From positions 1-28,856 of the forward strand of contig CAJVPJ010000317.1 in assembly GCA_910592205.1 (NCBI GenBank): 28,856 bases of DNA. Direction: 5' to 3'. The notes beneath the pieces were generated by a model. The model made no database searches. It was not told where the DNA came from and saw nothing but the letters and a program-made list of their open reading frames with translations. Each line of letters starts with the position of its first letter. The stretch's first letter is position 1. A program made the translations under genes and the position numbers. Shown piece after piece: positions 9,641 through 18,106 of this stretch. This stretch comes from Paraglomus occultum. Taxonomy: Eukaryota; Glomeromycota; Glomeromycetes; Paraglomerales; Paraglomeraceae.

Positions 9641-9798
9641 TATTGTGTCAAAGGCGTTGTAAATGATTAATTATGATGATAATAATTTTTATCAAACATC
9701 TATTGGTTGGTTTTTGTGTTACATCGAATGAAATGTTATATTTCAATAAAGAACGAAATGTTGTTAAACTTCTAAACTCGTCTGCAACAATTACAAAC
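9641..9798. promoter_or_regulatory. Shared divergent promoter region
   Basis: Only 158 bases separate the start codon of the acidic minus-strand gene from that of ARL2 on the plus strand, so both promoters must sit here or inside the flanking genes. The stretch is AT-rich (for example TTATATTTCAATAAAG) without a clear canonical TATA box. Inference from gene layout. Confidence 0.5.
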
Positions 9799-10639
9799 AT
9801 GGGACTGTTGGCAATTCTGAGAAAGCTCCGTCAGAAGGAGAAGGAGATGCGTCTCCTTGTGCTGTATGTTCAAGATTCTGCTGCTTTTGTATACTGTAGG
9901 TGGCTACATTAAAGGCTTACTACAATTTACTTTGCAGAACAGCGGTTTAGACAATGCGGGCAAAACAACTATACTTAAACGGTTAAACGGTGAACCGATT
10001 GATACAATATCACCTACTTTGGGCTTCAATATAAAGACACTGGAACATAATGGGTATGTACTTTGAAACAACCGGTTCCTTGATTGTTTGTCGGCTTTAC
10101 TAATAAGCAATACCTGTTTAGATATAAACTGCACATATTTGACGTGGGTGGGCAGAAATCAATTAGAAGCTATTGGCGCAATTATTTTGAGCAGACTGAT
10201 GGGGTTATATGGGTAGTTGATAGCGCAGATAGAATGAGATTGGATGTTTGTAAAAAAGAGTTGCATTCGCTGTTATTAGAGGAGGTGAGTAATTAGTTCA
10301 TAGTGAACGCACTAATTCTTTTCATTTTCGTATACTAATGATAGATTTGTTATCAGCGATTGTCGGGTGCGTCTTTACTAGTGTTTGCTAATAAACAGGA
10401 TCTTTCCGGCGCATTGGCTGGACAAGAAATCAAACAGGTTTGTTCGTATAATCCAGTTCCCGAAGTATGTTTGGATAAAGTGTTAATGTATCAACAATTT
10501 TTAGGTTCTCGATTTGGACTCAATATTAACCCATCACTGGGCTATACAAGCGTGCAGTGCATATACAGGTGACAATCTACTTCGTGGCGTGGACTGGATA
10601 GTTGGAGATATAGCATCGCGTATTTATTTATTGGATTAA
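9799..10639 (+). CDS. ARL2: ADP-ribosylation factor-like GTPase 2 (ARL2)
   Basis: Exons 9799-9863, 9943-10053, 10122-10284, 10357-10437 and 10505-10639 join to 184 residues, exactly the usual ARL2 length. The N-terminus [20 protein letters not shown] is the ARL2 amphipathic helix. The P-loop GLDNAGKT lies at 23-30, switch I SPTLGFN in the mid-40s, switch II DVGGQ at 66-70 with the catalytic glutamine at 70, and NKQD at 125-128. The last exon gives [17 protein letters not shown], with the SA base-binding motif. Introns are 67-79 bases and two have TACTAAT branch points. Intron 1 must use the second CAG (9942), because only that restores the leucine before GLDNAG. ARL2 works with tubulin cofactor D in making tubulin heterodimers, binds effectors that carry lipidated proteins, and has a mitochondrial role. 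ARL3 is the close alternative, but the N-terminal helix and the [10 protein letters not shown]-like block favour ARL2. Confidence 0.95.
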
Positions 10640-10677
10640 TAATAACGTGAAAATCGCAAAGCCGAGATATATACCGA

Positions 10678-11085
10678 TTAAATCTGACCCTTTCCAAGTA
10701 TATTGAAATTTAAAACTTCATACGTGACCACTACCTTTGTGGATACATACTGTACAATAACATCAACTCGATTAACAACATGGTTGGCATCGGCTGGACC
10801 GATCGAGAGCTTTGACAGGCTAAAGTCGACTTTTCGTCCAGAATAAAGTGTGCTTCATTGTGCTGAATCGGGTTATAAACGTATTCTGCCACTTTTATCT
10901 TCCGCAGTAGAAGCTACATGAAAATTATGATCTCCGCACGTGGAACTTGAACTTTCATCAAATCGACGACGTCCTTACTATTACTGTAGAAGTGTTGTTA
11001 TGTTGAACAATTTGTAGAAGGACCAAACGTCAACAACGTGACCCCATTTAATTAAACTCTTATCTTCCTTTGGATCCCATTCTAC
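10678..11085 (-). pseudogene. Minus-strand coding fragments of an unrecognised protein
   Basis: Three protein-like stretches follow each other in different frames. Stretch 11085-10984 reads VEWDPKEDKSLIKWGHVVDV and ends in TAA. Stretch 10973 to about 10830 contains LMKVQVPRAEIIIF, a TAG at 10916-10914, then KVAEYVYNPIQHNEAHFILD. Stretch 10854-10678 reads GRKVDFSLSKLSIGPADANH and then VVNRVDVIVQYVSTKVVVTY, ending in TAA at 10680-10678. The second and third meet at GACGAAAAGTCGACTTT, where a one- or two-base shift would give one continuous sense. They could also be exons of a real gene with introns I cannot place. I recognise no family. The fragments lie tail to tail with ARL2, only 38 bases past its stop. 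Confidence 0.4.
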
Positions 11086-11956
11086 ACTACGTGTAGAGAC
11101 TTTCAATTGCTTATCTGATTATCAGATCCGCTTGCCGTAACATTATTCTTTTGTGACCGGCAAACGATTCAAGTTCAGTATGCGTCCTAACAACTTCTGT
11201 ATCATTGCAAAGCGTCTATTTACCAAAGTGATTTACTTGGTTTTGTATCATATGCAAAGGTCATTAACATCCGATATTCAAAAATGTATAACAGAACGAG
11301 AGTACTAATGCCGGGAACATGGCAATGGTCTTCGCGCAAAAATCCGCTAGTGATCGACATTAGGGAATAAAAGCCCGAGTCGTGACTTGACACGTGTTAG
11401 TATATGCTGCATATCCACGAGACGGTTTCGTTCAGAGATTACTTTTTTCCATATAAATTAAATTTTACTCTAAAAATGCCTGACTTTTTGTTGATGGTCA
11501 CGTAAGCGATCATTATGCGATAGGAGAAAAAGTATATCGGTAGAAGACGAAACTGAATCTGAGATAGACATAAGTTGTGCATAATTATCAAGTCTGGAAA
11601 CGTTCGCACCTATCAAATGCGCCAATGCTGGTCAGTAGAGAAATGTTATTGAATAGAGATGATTATTACATACAATCAGGGAAAATTGAATCAGAATTCT
11701 TTCGGACAAAATATAAAACCAAGAAATTAGGCAACTCTTGGAACGCTTCCGCAAGATTTTATTTGAGAATTAAAATAACAGGAATTGAGAATTAAATAAC
11801 AAGAATTGTCGTACTGACACATGAATAGGCAAAGAACTGTAACAATAATAATTAGAGTCAAGATATTAATATATAGAATGTTCATTAAATTTTTTATGAC
11901 ATACGTAGAATGTTTATTTGCCAAATTATTAAAATTGATATGAGCGATTCACGCTC
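11086..11956. other. Intergenic stretch, no supported gene
   Basis: There is no intact gene. Short open pieces occur on the minus strand (near 11110-11200, with TEVVRTHTELESFAGHKRIM) and may extend the coding fragments at 10678-11085, but stops interrupt them. The plus-strand frame at 11577-11795 has no protein-like features. Confidence 0.5.
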
Positions 11957-12472
11957 TTAACTATAATCACCAGGGATGACAGTAAGACAACCTTCGGTAC
12001 TCTTCCCGGTAACACATTGACTAGAATCGGAGCAGCAACGGATACAGAAAATACCATTTTGCGGTTCAACCAGCTCCACGAACTTTTTAGCTCCTGCACA
12101 GGTTGCCCCAGGTGGAGCACCTACGCTATCATATTGACCGCCCTCATCAGTCGGGCTCAAGTTATATTTAGATCCGTCTATTCTGCCGGTTACTTGAACA
12201 TAGCCAGTTCCAACAGCATAGTGGCTTGTTACAATAAATCCGCTGGGGAGGATATTAGCATTGGGTGCATTGGGAGAGGCTTGCGTACAGAATGGCACGG
12301 CATCATTTTCATGCTCGGCAATGTTGCCCCCAGCTTGTGGTGGAAGAAATATGCAGAACACGGTTGGGCTGTCTATCGCAGTAATGGTCGGTGGGCTCGT
12401 CGGAGCGGTGTGGACGAGAATAACGGCCGCGAGAATTAGACAGAGTGTTGATAGATTAATTAGCTTGAGCAT
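11957..12472 (-). CDS. Secreted cysteine-rich protein, function unknown
   Basis: A single uninterrupted frame of 171 residues from the ATG at 12472. Residues 1 to about 23 are a clear signal peptide: MLK, a hydrophobic core LCLILAAVILV, then a cleavage-type HTAP. The mature part has eight cysteines (40, 62, 125, 143, 146, 147, 153, 162), an even number compatible with four disulfides. Distinct blocks are VFCIFLPPQAGG, YVQVTGRIDGSKYNLSPTDE, GGQYDS, FVELVEPQNGIFCIRCCSDS and the C-terminal end GCLTVIPGDYS. There is no membrane anchor or GPI-type tail. A TATA-like run lies about 60 bases upstream. The same block pattern (CIFLPP, YVQVTGRID, FCIRCC, VIPGDYS) occurs, as I recall, in uncharacterised secreted proteins of other fungi, so this is probably a conserved family rather than a lineage-specific effector. 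A role at the cell surface or in host contact is possible but not shown. Confidence 0.85.
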   Translation of the reverse strand: MLKLINLSTLCLILAAVILVHTAPTSPPTITAIDSPTVFCIFLPPQAGGNIAEHENDAVPFCTQASPNAPNANILPSGFIVTSHYAVGTGYVQVTGRIDGSKYNLSPTDEGGQYDSVGAPPGATCAGAKKFVELVEPQNGIFCIRCCSDSSQCVTGKSTEGCLTVIPGDYS

Positions 12473-12529
12473 ATTAAAGAATTAACTGGCTGTACTGTTG
12501 AATGTCCTTCTTTTACCTCCTTCCCTCTC

Positions 12530-12537
12530 TATATATA
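12530..12537 (-). promoter_or_regulatory. TATA-like box of the secreted-protein gene
   Basis: TATATATA, embedded in GTATATATAGAG on the minus strand, lies about 58 to 65 bases upstream of the ATG at 12472. This is a plausible position for a core promoter with a short leader. A purine-rich GGGAAGGAGG stretch follows it towards the gene. Confidence 0.5.
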
Positions 12538-12539
12538 CA

Positions 12540-14823
12540 TGTGAGCGACGGCCGTTGCACGACTCTTGGCATTATGTAATGTACAAGTAAAGGCGTTCGT
12601 TATTAACCATATATGTGTAAGTAACTATTATTGTTCCATAGTAATAAACGGCGGACAGGGAATGGGGAAAGTTGACTGACCCTTAACCAGTATTAAAAGA
12701 AATAGAAATAACCGATAAAGTGGGGGTGCATGGATTGGCAATTACTGCGTTTAGCTAATAACAGTAGATCCCTTTTAATCTCCGCAAAATACCTTTTGGG
12801 GTTGAGAAGAGTCCAACATACCTATTTTTAGTTATCGAGATTTGCATGGTTTGACAAACCGTATTAGTTTTGATAATAAATAATATTAATAATAATATAA
12901 TATAAGAATGACACAATCGGACCACGTGAGCATTAAGTTTGATTTTGGCTGCAACTTGTAATGATGGTTTACTAAGATTAAAACGTTTACTTATGAGGAG
13001 CTTTTAAAGTATAACCATTACTCTATTATCAAGCATCAGTTGTACAGTTTTGAGGTCACGAGCGACTTGCGTCAATTTTCTAATCGGGTCGATCGCATAT
13101 TTTGATGTCATTTGACTACTTGTATTACGCAAACAATTTGAAATTACGAACAGCCTCATCATAAATTTATTCTATAAATAGAATTAGATATGGTAAGTAT
13201 TCACACAAACAGGTTGATATTATAGCGACTAGTGGCGTGCATAACGAGTGTGAGAAAGCCAGCCCGACAAAGAAATTTGCAACTTTGGAAGTAAGAGTGG
13301 TCGAATAGAATTGTGGCCACTTTATCTGCAAAAAAAGGGAACGAGTAGTTTTCGAGTTTTTGATTATTCGCAAAATTTTCTTAGTAAGGCTCTGCCTCTT
13401 TCATAATTTTCATGTTTCCAAGATAATTAACAATATTCCTGTTTTATCAGCAATATTGTTAATGACACTGGTGGTATTATATGAACATCAGATCAAAGTG
13501 TAACATTTATTTGTCGTGGACAGTGAGCGGTTAAACCGGTAAGCTGTGTCCGATCACAGGTGCAGCCAATAAAGATCACAAGGTAGACAATCAATTTAGG
13601 ATATACCTTATTAGTATTATTACTCTGGGCAGGCAACTACCTTAATTTACTATATGCAAAAATAATTAAAATCATCTGACGTTTATGCATCGATTTTATT
13701 AATGTGTTCCCAAAAATATTCAAACCGATTAATAAAACATAAAAGATTGATTGTTTGCTTTTTTCGAAAAAAAAAAATAATATGATATGCTTAGTCTTGT
13801 TATCGTTTCAAAGCTGCAGCGGCAATGTTTACGTTAAACATATGAAAATGCAGGCACATGTGTAAATAGATATTGCCGCTTCATCACACTACTTTCGCGA
13901 CAACCAATTTAAATTTTACAAGAAATAGTTTCACATGATACGAATTTATTGTGGCTTATATATAGAAATTGAAAGTCTTTTATATGTTTTACTCATCAGT
14001 TAATAAAATTACCGATGCTTTTGGCAGGTAAGTGTACTCACTTGGTCATATGTTAGAATTAATTTTTTTATTATTTTATTCGGATATTAATTTATGTTGC
14101 TAGTTGCGCTCATCTTGGCTTTTTAATTTTCCGGGCTTTGACTAATCCACATAAAGTGACTAGTATAGTGTTTGTACTATCATCATGTGGTAAAGCTATC
14201 GAAATCTCTTTTATTGTTGTTATTAATAGAACCAATGTTTTTCAAGTTAGTTGAACAGTCTTCTACGCTAACGTTTGACATTTCGAGCAACAATGGCTTG
14301 TTTTTATTGACAAATTGTAATTATTGCAAAATTGTGGCCAAAATTCGTATCTACAAGTTAATTAAAAAAAAGAGTCAGAGTCGCTAAATTATAAACAATA
14401 ATTCTACACAGCGACAGCGAATGAATTGGCACATGTTATGCCCCAAAATATTGGTGACGGACAGGATGTCCAGTCATTTAAATAAAATTATCCTCAGTGT
14501 AAAATAATGCAAGTGGTATTAATTATGCATCACGTTTTAAACTAGTGATTGTTGTGACTCAAGAATACCAAATGGTTTTCATACTTGCAGAAATTAAACA
14601 TTTTATTATGTATCTGATTGTTGCTGGCAAATTACCTTTTACGGATAGAAAATTTGCCTGGTTCAACACAAGAAGAGTCTAAAAACTAAGTGAGATTTGG
14701 TGACGCTGATTCTGCCAAGCACCCAGATACGGAGAATATACTACAAGTTTACTCGAAAGATAAAAAAGGATTATTCAGCCGGCATTTTGAATGACATTTA
14801 TTACATCTCGAGAGTGAGAGTAA
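12540..14823. other. Gene-poor AT-rich stretch
   Basis: About 2.3 kb without a supported gene on either strand. The longest frames (13167-13373 minus, 14172-14387 plus) are AT-driven and lack protein-like composition. I saw no tRNA-like fold and no strong repeat. Confidence 0.5.
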
Positions 14824-15135
14824 ATACTAGAGAATATCCTATCCAGTCTTGGTTGTAAACACCCTTGTCAGTCAGCTGTATTTCGGTTTCTAACATCACT
14901 TGCTGGTCGCGTCAGTTTAAATTGGTTAGACGGATCTCTTTTCCATGGCGTCTATACGTCAAAGCTGCCCACCAAGAACATAAGGTTTAATCCAAAAGAT
15001 AGCGACTTGAGACAAAACGCAGTTAGAAGACATTCAATATTTAGTAGAACTTTAGAATATAAACAATTAAAATTTGAAACACTTCGTAGACAATTACTCT
15101 GCTATAATTATGAATTAAGATACTATAATTTATAA
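14824..15135 (+). pseudogene. Methionine-free 103-codon open frame, probable coding relic
   Basis: The frame is open from just after a TAA at 14821-14823 to a TAA at 15133-15135, with no ATG anywhere inside. It reads SAVFRFLTSLAGRVSLNWLD, then DGSLFHGVYTSKLPTKNIRF, then RRHSIFSRTLEYKQLKFETL, and ends in basic, tyrosine-rich sequence. Its composition is protein-like and unlike the poly-Lys/Asn/Ile of chance frames in AT-rich DNA. It ends about 100 bases before the left arm of the inverted-repeat element at 15232. It may be an internal or last exon of a lost gene, or part of an older transposon. I do not recognise the family. Confidence 0.4.
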
Positions 15136-15265
15136 ATATAAAGATAACATGGAAGTGGCAACATCTCAACCAGATACAAAATAAAGCGGTTACTCCAATT
15201 CAGTGTTCATTATATGGGCAGACTGCAACAAAACCAGACAAAGTGATCATTTTATTACGTAATAT

Positions 15266-15493
15266 AAATGAGAGGCTGGTTACGATGTGACTAAAAAGTT
15301 GACCAGTGTGACTGATGACATTTTGAAAAGTAATAATGGTGCTCATTCAAAACTTATAAACCTGTTAATTTTAAAGTTTACTTTATCATACCAGAATGTG
15401 ATGAATATAATCATAACAATATTAATATAGGATTATCTCTATATGAAAAATATTAATATAAAATTAGTTTGCATTAATCCACGTTGGAACCAA
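15266..15493 (+). repeat. Left arm of the long inverted repeat
   Basis: It pairs with 16788-17000. It begins AATGAGAGGCTGG and ends at GGAACCAAAG; the inner boundary is sharp, and beyond it the two sides no longer align. Confidence 0.75.
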
Positions 15494-15630
15494 AGAATAT
15501 TATTCTTAGTTTAGCTTTAGCATCTGCTCCCAGGTCATGTTGCTAAGACTTCAAAGCACTGCGCGACGTGATCTAATAACGTTGATCAGTGGCTTTTTCA
15601 TTATATGCAGAATGTGACCAATGATAATTA

Positions 15631-16280
15631 ATGCGCAAAAATTTCCGCATGTTCGAATATCATAACTCAAAGAGATTTGCTATAAAAATTGAGCTATTTT
15701 ACGAAAAAGCTTCGCAAACTGCTTTTACAAAAAACTATCCAACAGATTATTATTTAAAATGTTTGTTCTCACAAGTGAATTATTCTCGGATTATTGATCG
15801 AAATTATCCTTGTTGTGTCTGAGTTCAGGACCTGTCTCAGTTCAAAACCCAGTCACTCAGTCCAGAACTCAGTTGTCTCAGTCCAGAACTGAGACAGGTC
15901 CCCAACTGAGATACAACATCTCCTTTATTATAAAACCCACAAAGATTATCTGCGCATTATAATTGATGTAGTAATCAATTTAATAGAGCCGAAGAAAAAA
16001 TCTAAGACTAGCAAACAAATTGGCCAACGTGACTATCCACCAGAAATCGAAAACTTGTGGAATGATGTAATCCTATTATACGAAAAAAGAATTAAATCAG
16101 ATTCAAAATTTTCATTTAACAAAATGGTGCTTGAAATCCAAAGTTACTCAGTGATAGTGAAGGAAAAGGCATTGCTGTTTCTACAATAAGAAACTTTTAC
16201 CTACAAAGAACTCATCTATTATGGCAATTTGATGTTGGATTGAGGAGGAAAAGAAGAAACAACGAAGATGACGAGGAAGT
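15631..16280 (+). pseudogene. Broken coding frame inside the inverted-repeat element
   Basis: An ATG at 15631 opens 63 codons (AIKIELFYEKASQTAF, then FSQVNYSRIIDR) ending near 15822. After the 32-base hairpin at 15812-15917, a second frame from 15962 to 16189 reads INLIEPKKKSKTSKQIGQRD, then YPPEIENLWNDVILLYEKRI and NKMVLEIQ. From about 16150 the sense moves to another frame (SDSEGKGIAVSTIRNFYLQR), which shows a frameshift near 16145-16150. The end is acidic (NEDDEEV). The same protein blocks are familiar to me from multicopy Rhizophagus predicted proteins (memory, not a search). The hairpin lies exactly between the two coding parts and may be an insertion that broke the gene. Confidence 0.55.
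15812..15917. repeat. Hairpin element with 32-base inverted arms
   Basis: The arms at 15812-15843 and 15886-15917 match at 28 of 32 bases, including the perfect inner 16 bases GGACCTGTCTCAGTTC. The 42-base loop repeats CTCAGTCCAGAACT, which also flanks the right arm, so the loop is itself built from arm-related units. The size fits a very small inverted-repeat element (MITE-like) inserted in the coding relic. Confidence 0.8.
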
Positions 16281-16539
16281 AATTTTATTATTAATAATAC
16301 ATGGTAAAAATAATAACAATATTTAAATTTTGCACCAGAGTGACCAAAGAATAGGTTATTCTCATAAATGGCTTTGGGTCCGAGTCTTTCCTCTCATGCA
16401 ATCACTCTGGGTGCTTTGAATAATATTTATTTTCAAGAGCGCACTTTCAATAACCGGAAAGTTATGCATACGAAAATTGAATTATTTTTACATGTTTGAT
16501 TGCAATTGTATCAAAGTAGCGAAATATGATCAGTATTTT

Positions 16540-16786
16540 TTATCGATCTTCCGTTGACAGGTTACTCGACGTTGGTGGAAAGCTTTACATTTTCCTTACG
16601 TTTCTTCGGTTTTCGTTTCTTTCCTAGTTTATCATAAGTTGTTGTTAAAGTTCGTTTATGGTTTATTATTTTTGTTTTTGGTAAATTTTATAAGTAATTT
16701 TTTCTTAATCTAGATATTCCTGGAAAGTTTGGGGCAATTTTTTCTCCTTGGGCTTTCTTTAGAATACTTCTAACTGTACTGTAATT
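16540..16786 (-). pseudogene. Second broken frame, possible helix-turn-helix start
   Basis: Directly inside the right arm the minus strand reads NYSTVRSILKKAQGEKIAPN, then FPGISRLRKNYL and a TAA at 16690-16688. In the same frame it continues with NHKRTLTTTYDKLGKKRKPK, then shifts frame to KAFHQRRVTCQRKIDKKY before a TGA. One stop and one frameshift break it. STVRSILKKA...GRP-like basic sequence is the sort of start seen in transposase DNA-binding domains, but this is only a resemblance. Its position at the inner edge of an arm, pointing inward, fits the first coding part of a transposon. Confidence 0.45.
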
Positions 16787-16787
16787 T

Positions 16788-17000
16788 TTTGGTTCTATAG
16801 TAGATTTATTGCAAATTAAAATTATATTAATATATTTTTTATATAGAGATGATCCTATATTAATTCTGTTATGCTTTATATTTCATCACATTCTGGTAAA
16901 CTTTAACATTAATAAATCTATAAGTTATGAATGAGCACTATTATTACTTTTCAATCACACTGGTCAAATTTACAGTCAGATCATAATCAGCCTCTCATTC
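16788..17000 (-). repeat. Right arm of the long inverted repeat
   Basis: Reverse-complement partner of 15266-15493. The main differences are an 8-base gap (TTACTTTATCATACC against TTACC) and a missing GATGACATTT block. Confidence 0.75.
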
Positions 17001-17248
17001 ATATTGTACACTTGTATTAGAATTACCTGGTTGGTTGATAAAATTGTTTATTTAATAAAATTAATTTTTGCCAATGCTTTATTTTAAATAAGCTATTTTA
17101 AATGCAGAATTTACTATTGTGTTATTATGGCATTATTATTATATTAATAATTGGTTATTATGAATATGATTAAAAATATTTATATAAACAGTTTTTTTTA
17201 AGTTTACTCTATCTTTCCGTCATCATCTCTCAGTAATATTCCATATGG

Positions 17249-18035
17249 TTAAGAGTTACATGGTGGCAGAGATGGAGGCGGATCCGTTATAGCCACTTCA
17301 TACGACGGCGGTGGTGTTGTCGATAATGATATTGTGCTGCCGTGCTGAGAATAATTGGAATTATGTATGTGTATTGAAGTTTCTGATATAGAAAGACTGG
17401 TTGAAATTATATCCACTTGGATGAACTGGAATTGTTGTAAATATGAATTAGTCGCATTATAATAGCAATTATTGTTTAAAACTAAAAAAAAAAATTATTT
17501 TTTCAAAAATTCATTTATCTCTGAACATTACCTTTTCCGCAATTACTTCATCATGGTTTTCCTTGACAATTAAATTCCATTTTATTCCATTAACCATATC
17601 TAGAGCATTCCATTCTGCTACATTCCATTCAATTACACGCAATTGCTTTGCACCTTTGTTTTTTGTAAGCCCCACCAAAAACGCTGTTGCTAGCGTTAGA
17701 GAACCCAATATAATGCATAAACATACTCGTAATGGTTGAGTTATCCGACTACTAAAGCCGTTTTCATTTGCGTGGGTTGATGTGTGGGAGTTGTCGCCCG
17801 TATTAATCCGCTTTAATATCATAGCTAGTAATACAAAAGCGGTTAAGGCGGCGACGATGATGGAACCAATGAACAAATTACGAAATAAGCGACGAAACTT
17901 TTGACGTCGATGAAGGATAGTGTTGAGTACTTGGACACGAGAAAAAAAATCGACGGGTGTAATATAACCTCTTAATGCCATTGGATAGGTTTCTTTAAGC
18001 TTGTTATTATCGAAAGAGATGCGTACCGTGCGCAT
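17249..18035 (-). CDS. Two-TM membrane protein with a proline-rich PPxY tail
   Basis: Exon 1 (18035-17532) and exon 2 (17425-17249) join at phase 0 through a 106-base GT-AG intron with a GACTAAT branch site, giving 226 residues. The cytosolic-looking N-terminus (MRTVRISFDNNKLKETYPMA, then LRGYITPVDFFSRVQVLN) is followed by a basic stretch (HRRQKFRRLFR). Two hydrophobic helices follow: about 54-73 (LFIGSIIVAALTAFVLLAMI) and about 103-122 (LCIILGSLTLATAFLVGL). The C-terminal tail has STTPPPSYEVAITDPPPSLP: PPSY is a PPxY motif, the docking site for WW domains of Rsp5/Nedd4-type ubiquitin ligases and their adaptors. If left unspliced the frame ends at 17511. The family is unknown to me. A membrane-bound ligase adaptor or sorted cargo is a reasonable guess from topology and motif only. 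Confidence 0.7.
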
Positions 18036-18089
18036 GTTGGCGATTATAATTGGTTTGTTGTAAGGGTTATATCGTCTCTGACTATCCCC

Positions 18090-18106
18090 GTTGTCGTAAC
18101 GACAAC
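18090..18106. promoter_or_regulatory. Short palindrome upstream of the two-TM gene
   Basis: GTTGTCG and CGACAAC form a perfect 7-base inverted repeat around TAA, 55 bases upstream of the start codon at 18035. The size and place fit a dimeric factor site, but nothing else supports that. Confidence 0.35.

Larger units (their letters stand above)
15232..17032. mobile_element. Decayed DNA element with inverted arms of about 220 bases
   Basis: The left arm (15266-15493) and the reverse complement of the right arm (16788-17000) align along their whole length with few gaps. Shared stretches include ATGAGAGGCTG, TTGACCAGTGTGA, GAAAAGTAATAAT, GTGCTCATTCA, CCAGAATGTGATGAA, AATTAATATAGGAT in near-identical form, ATCTCTATAT and GAACCAAA. 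Weaker similarity continues outward to AACCAG (15232) and CTGGTT (17032). Between the arms lie broken coding frames on both strands (15631-16280 plus, 16540-16786 minus). Long inverted arms around coding sequence suggest a DNA transposon with long terminal inverted repeats, such as a MULE-type element. I could not find a clear target-site duplication, so the exact ends are open. Confidence 0.65.

Noticed and set aside
12017-12439. Plus-strand frame of 140 residues opposite the secreted-protein gene
   Set aside because: It is fully antisense to a frame with a signal peptide and conserved cysteine blocks, and has no features of its own.
16331-16420. Short inverted repeat CACCAGAGTGA / TCACTCTGGGTG inside the element
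   Set aside because: Only about 12 bases with a gap, too weak beside the strong arms to count as a separate feature.
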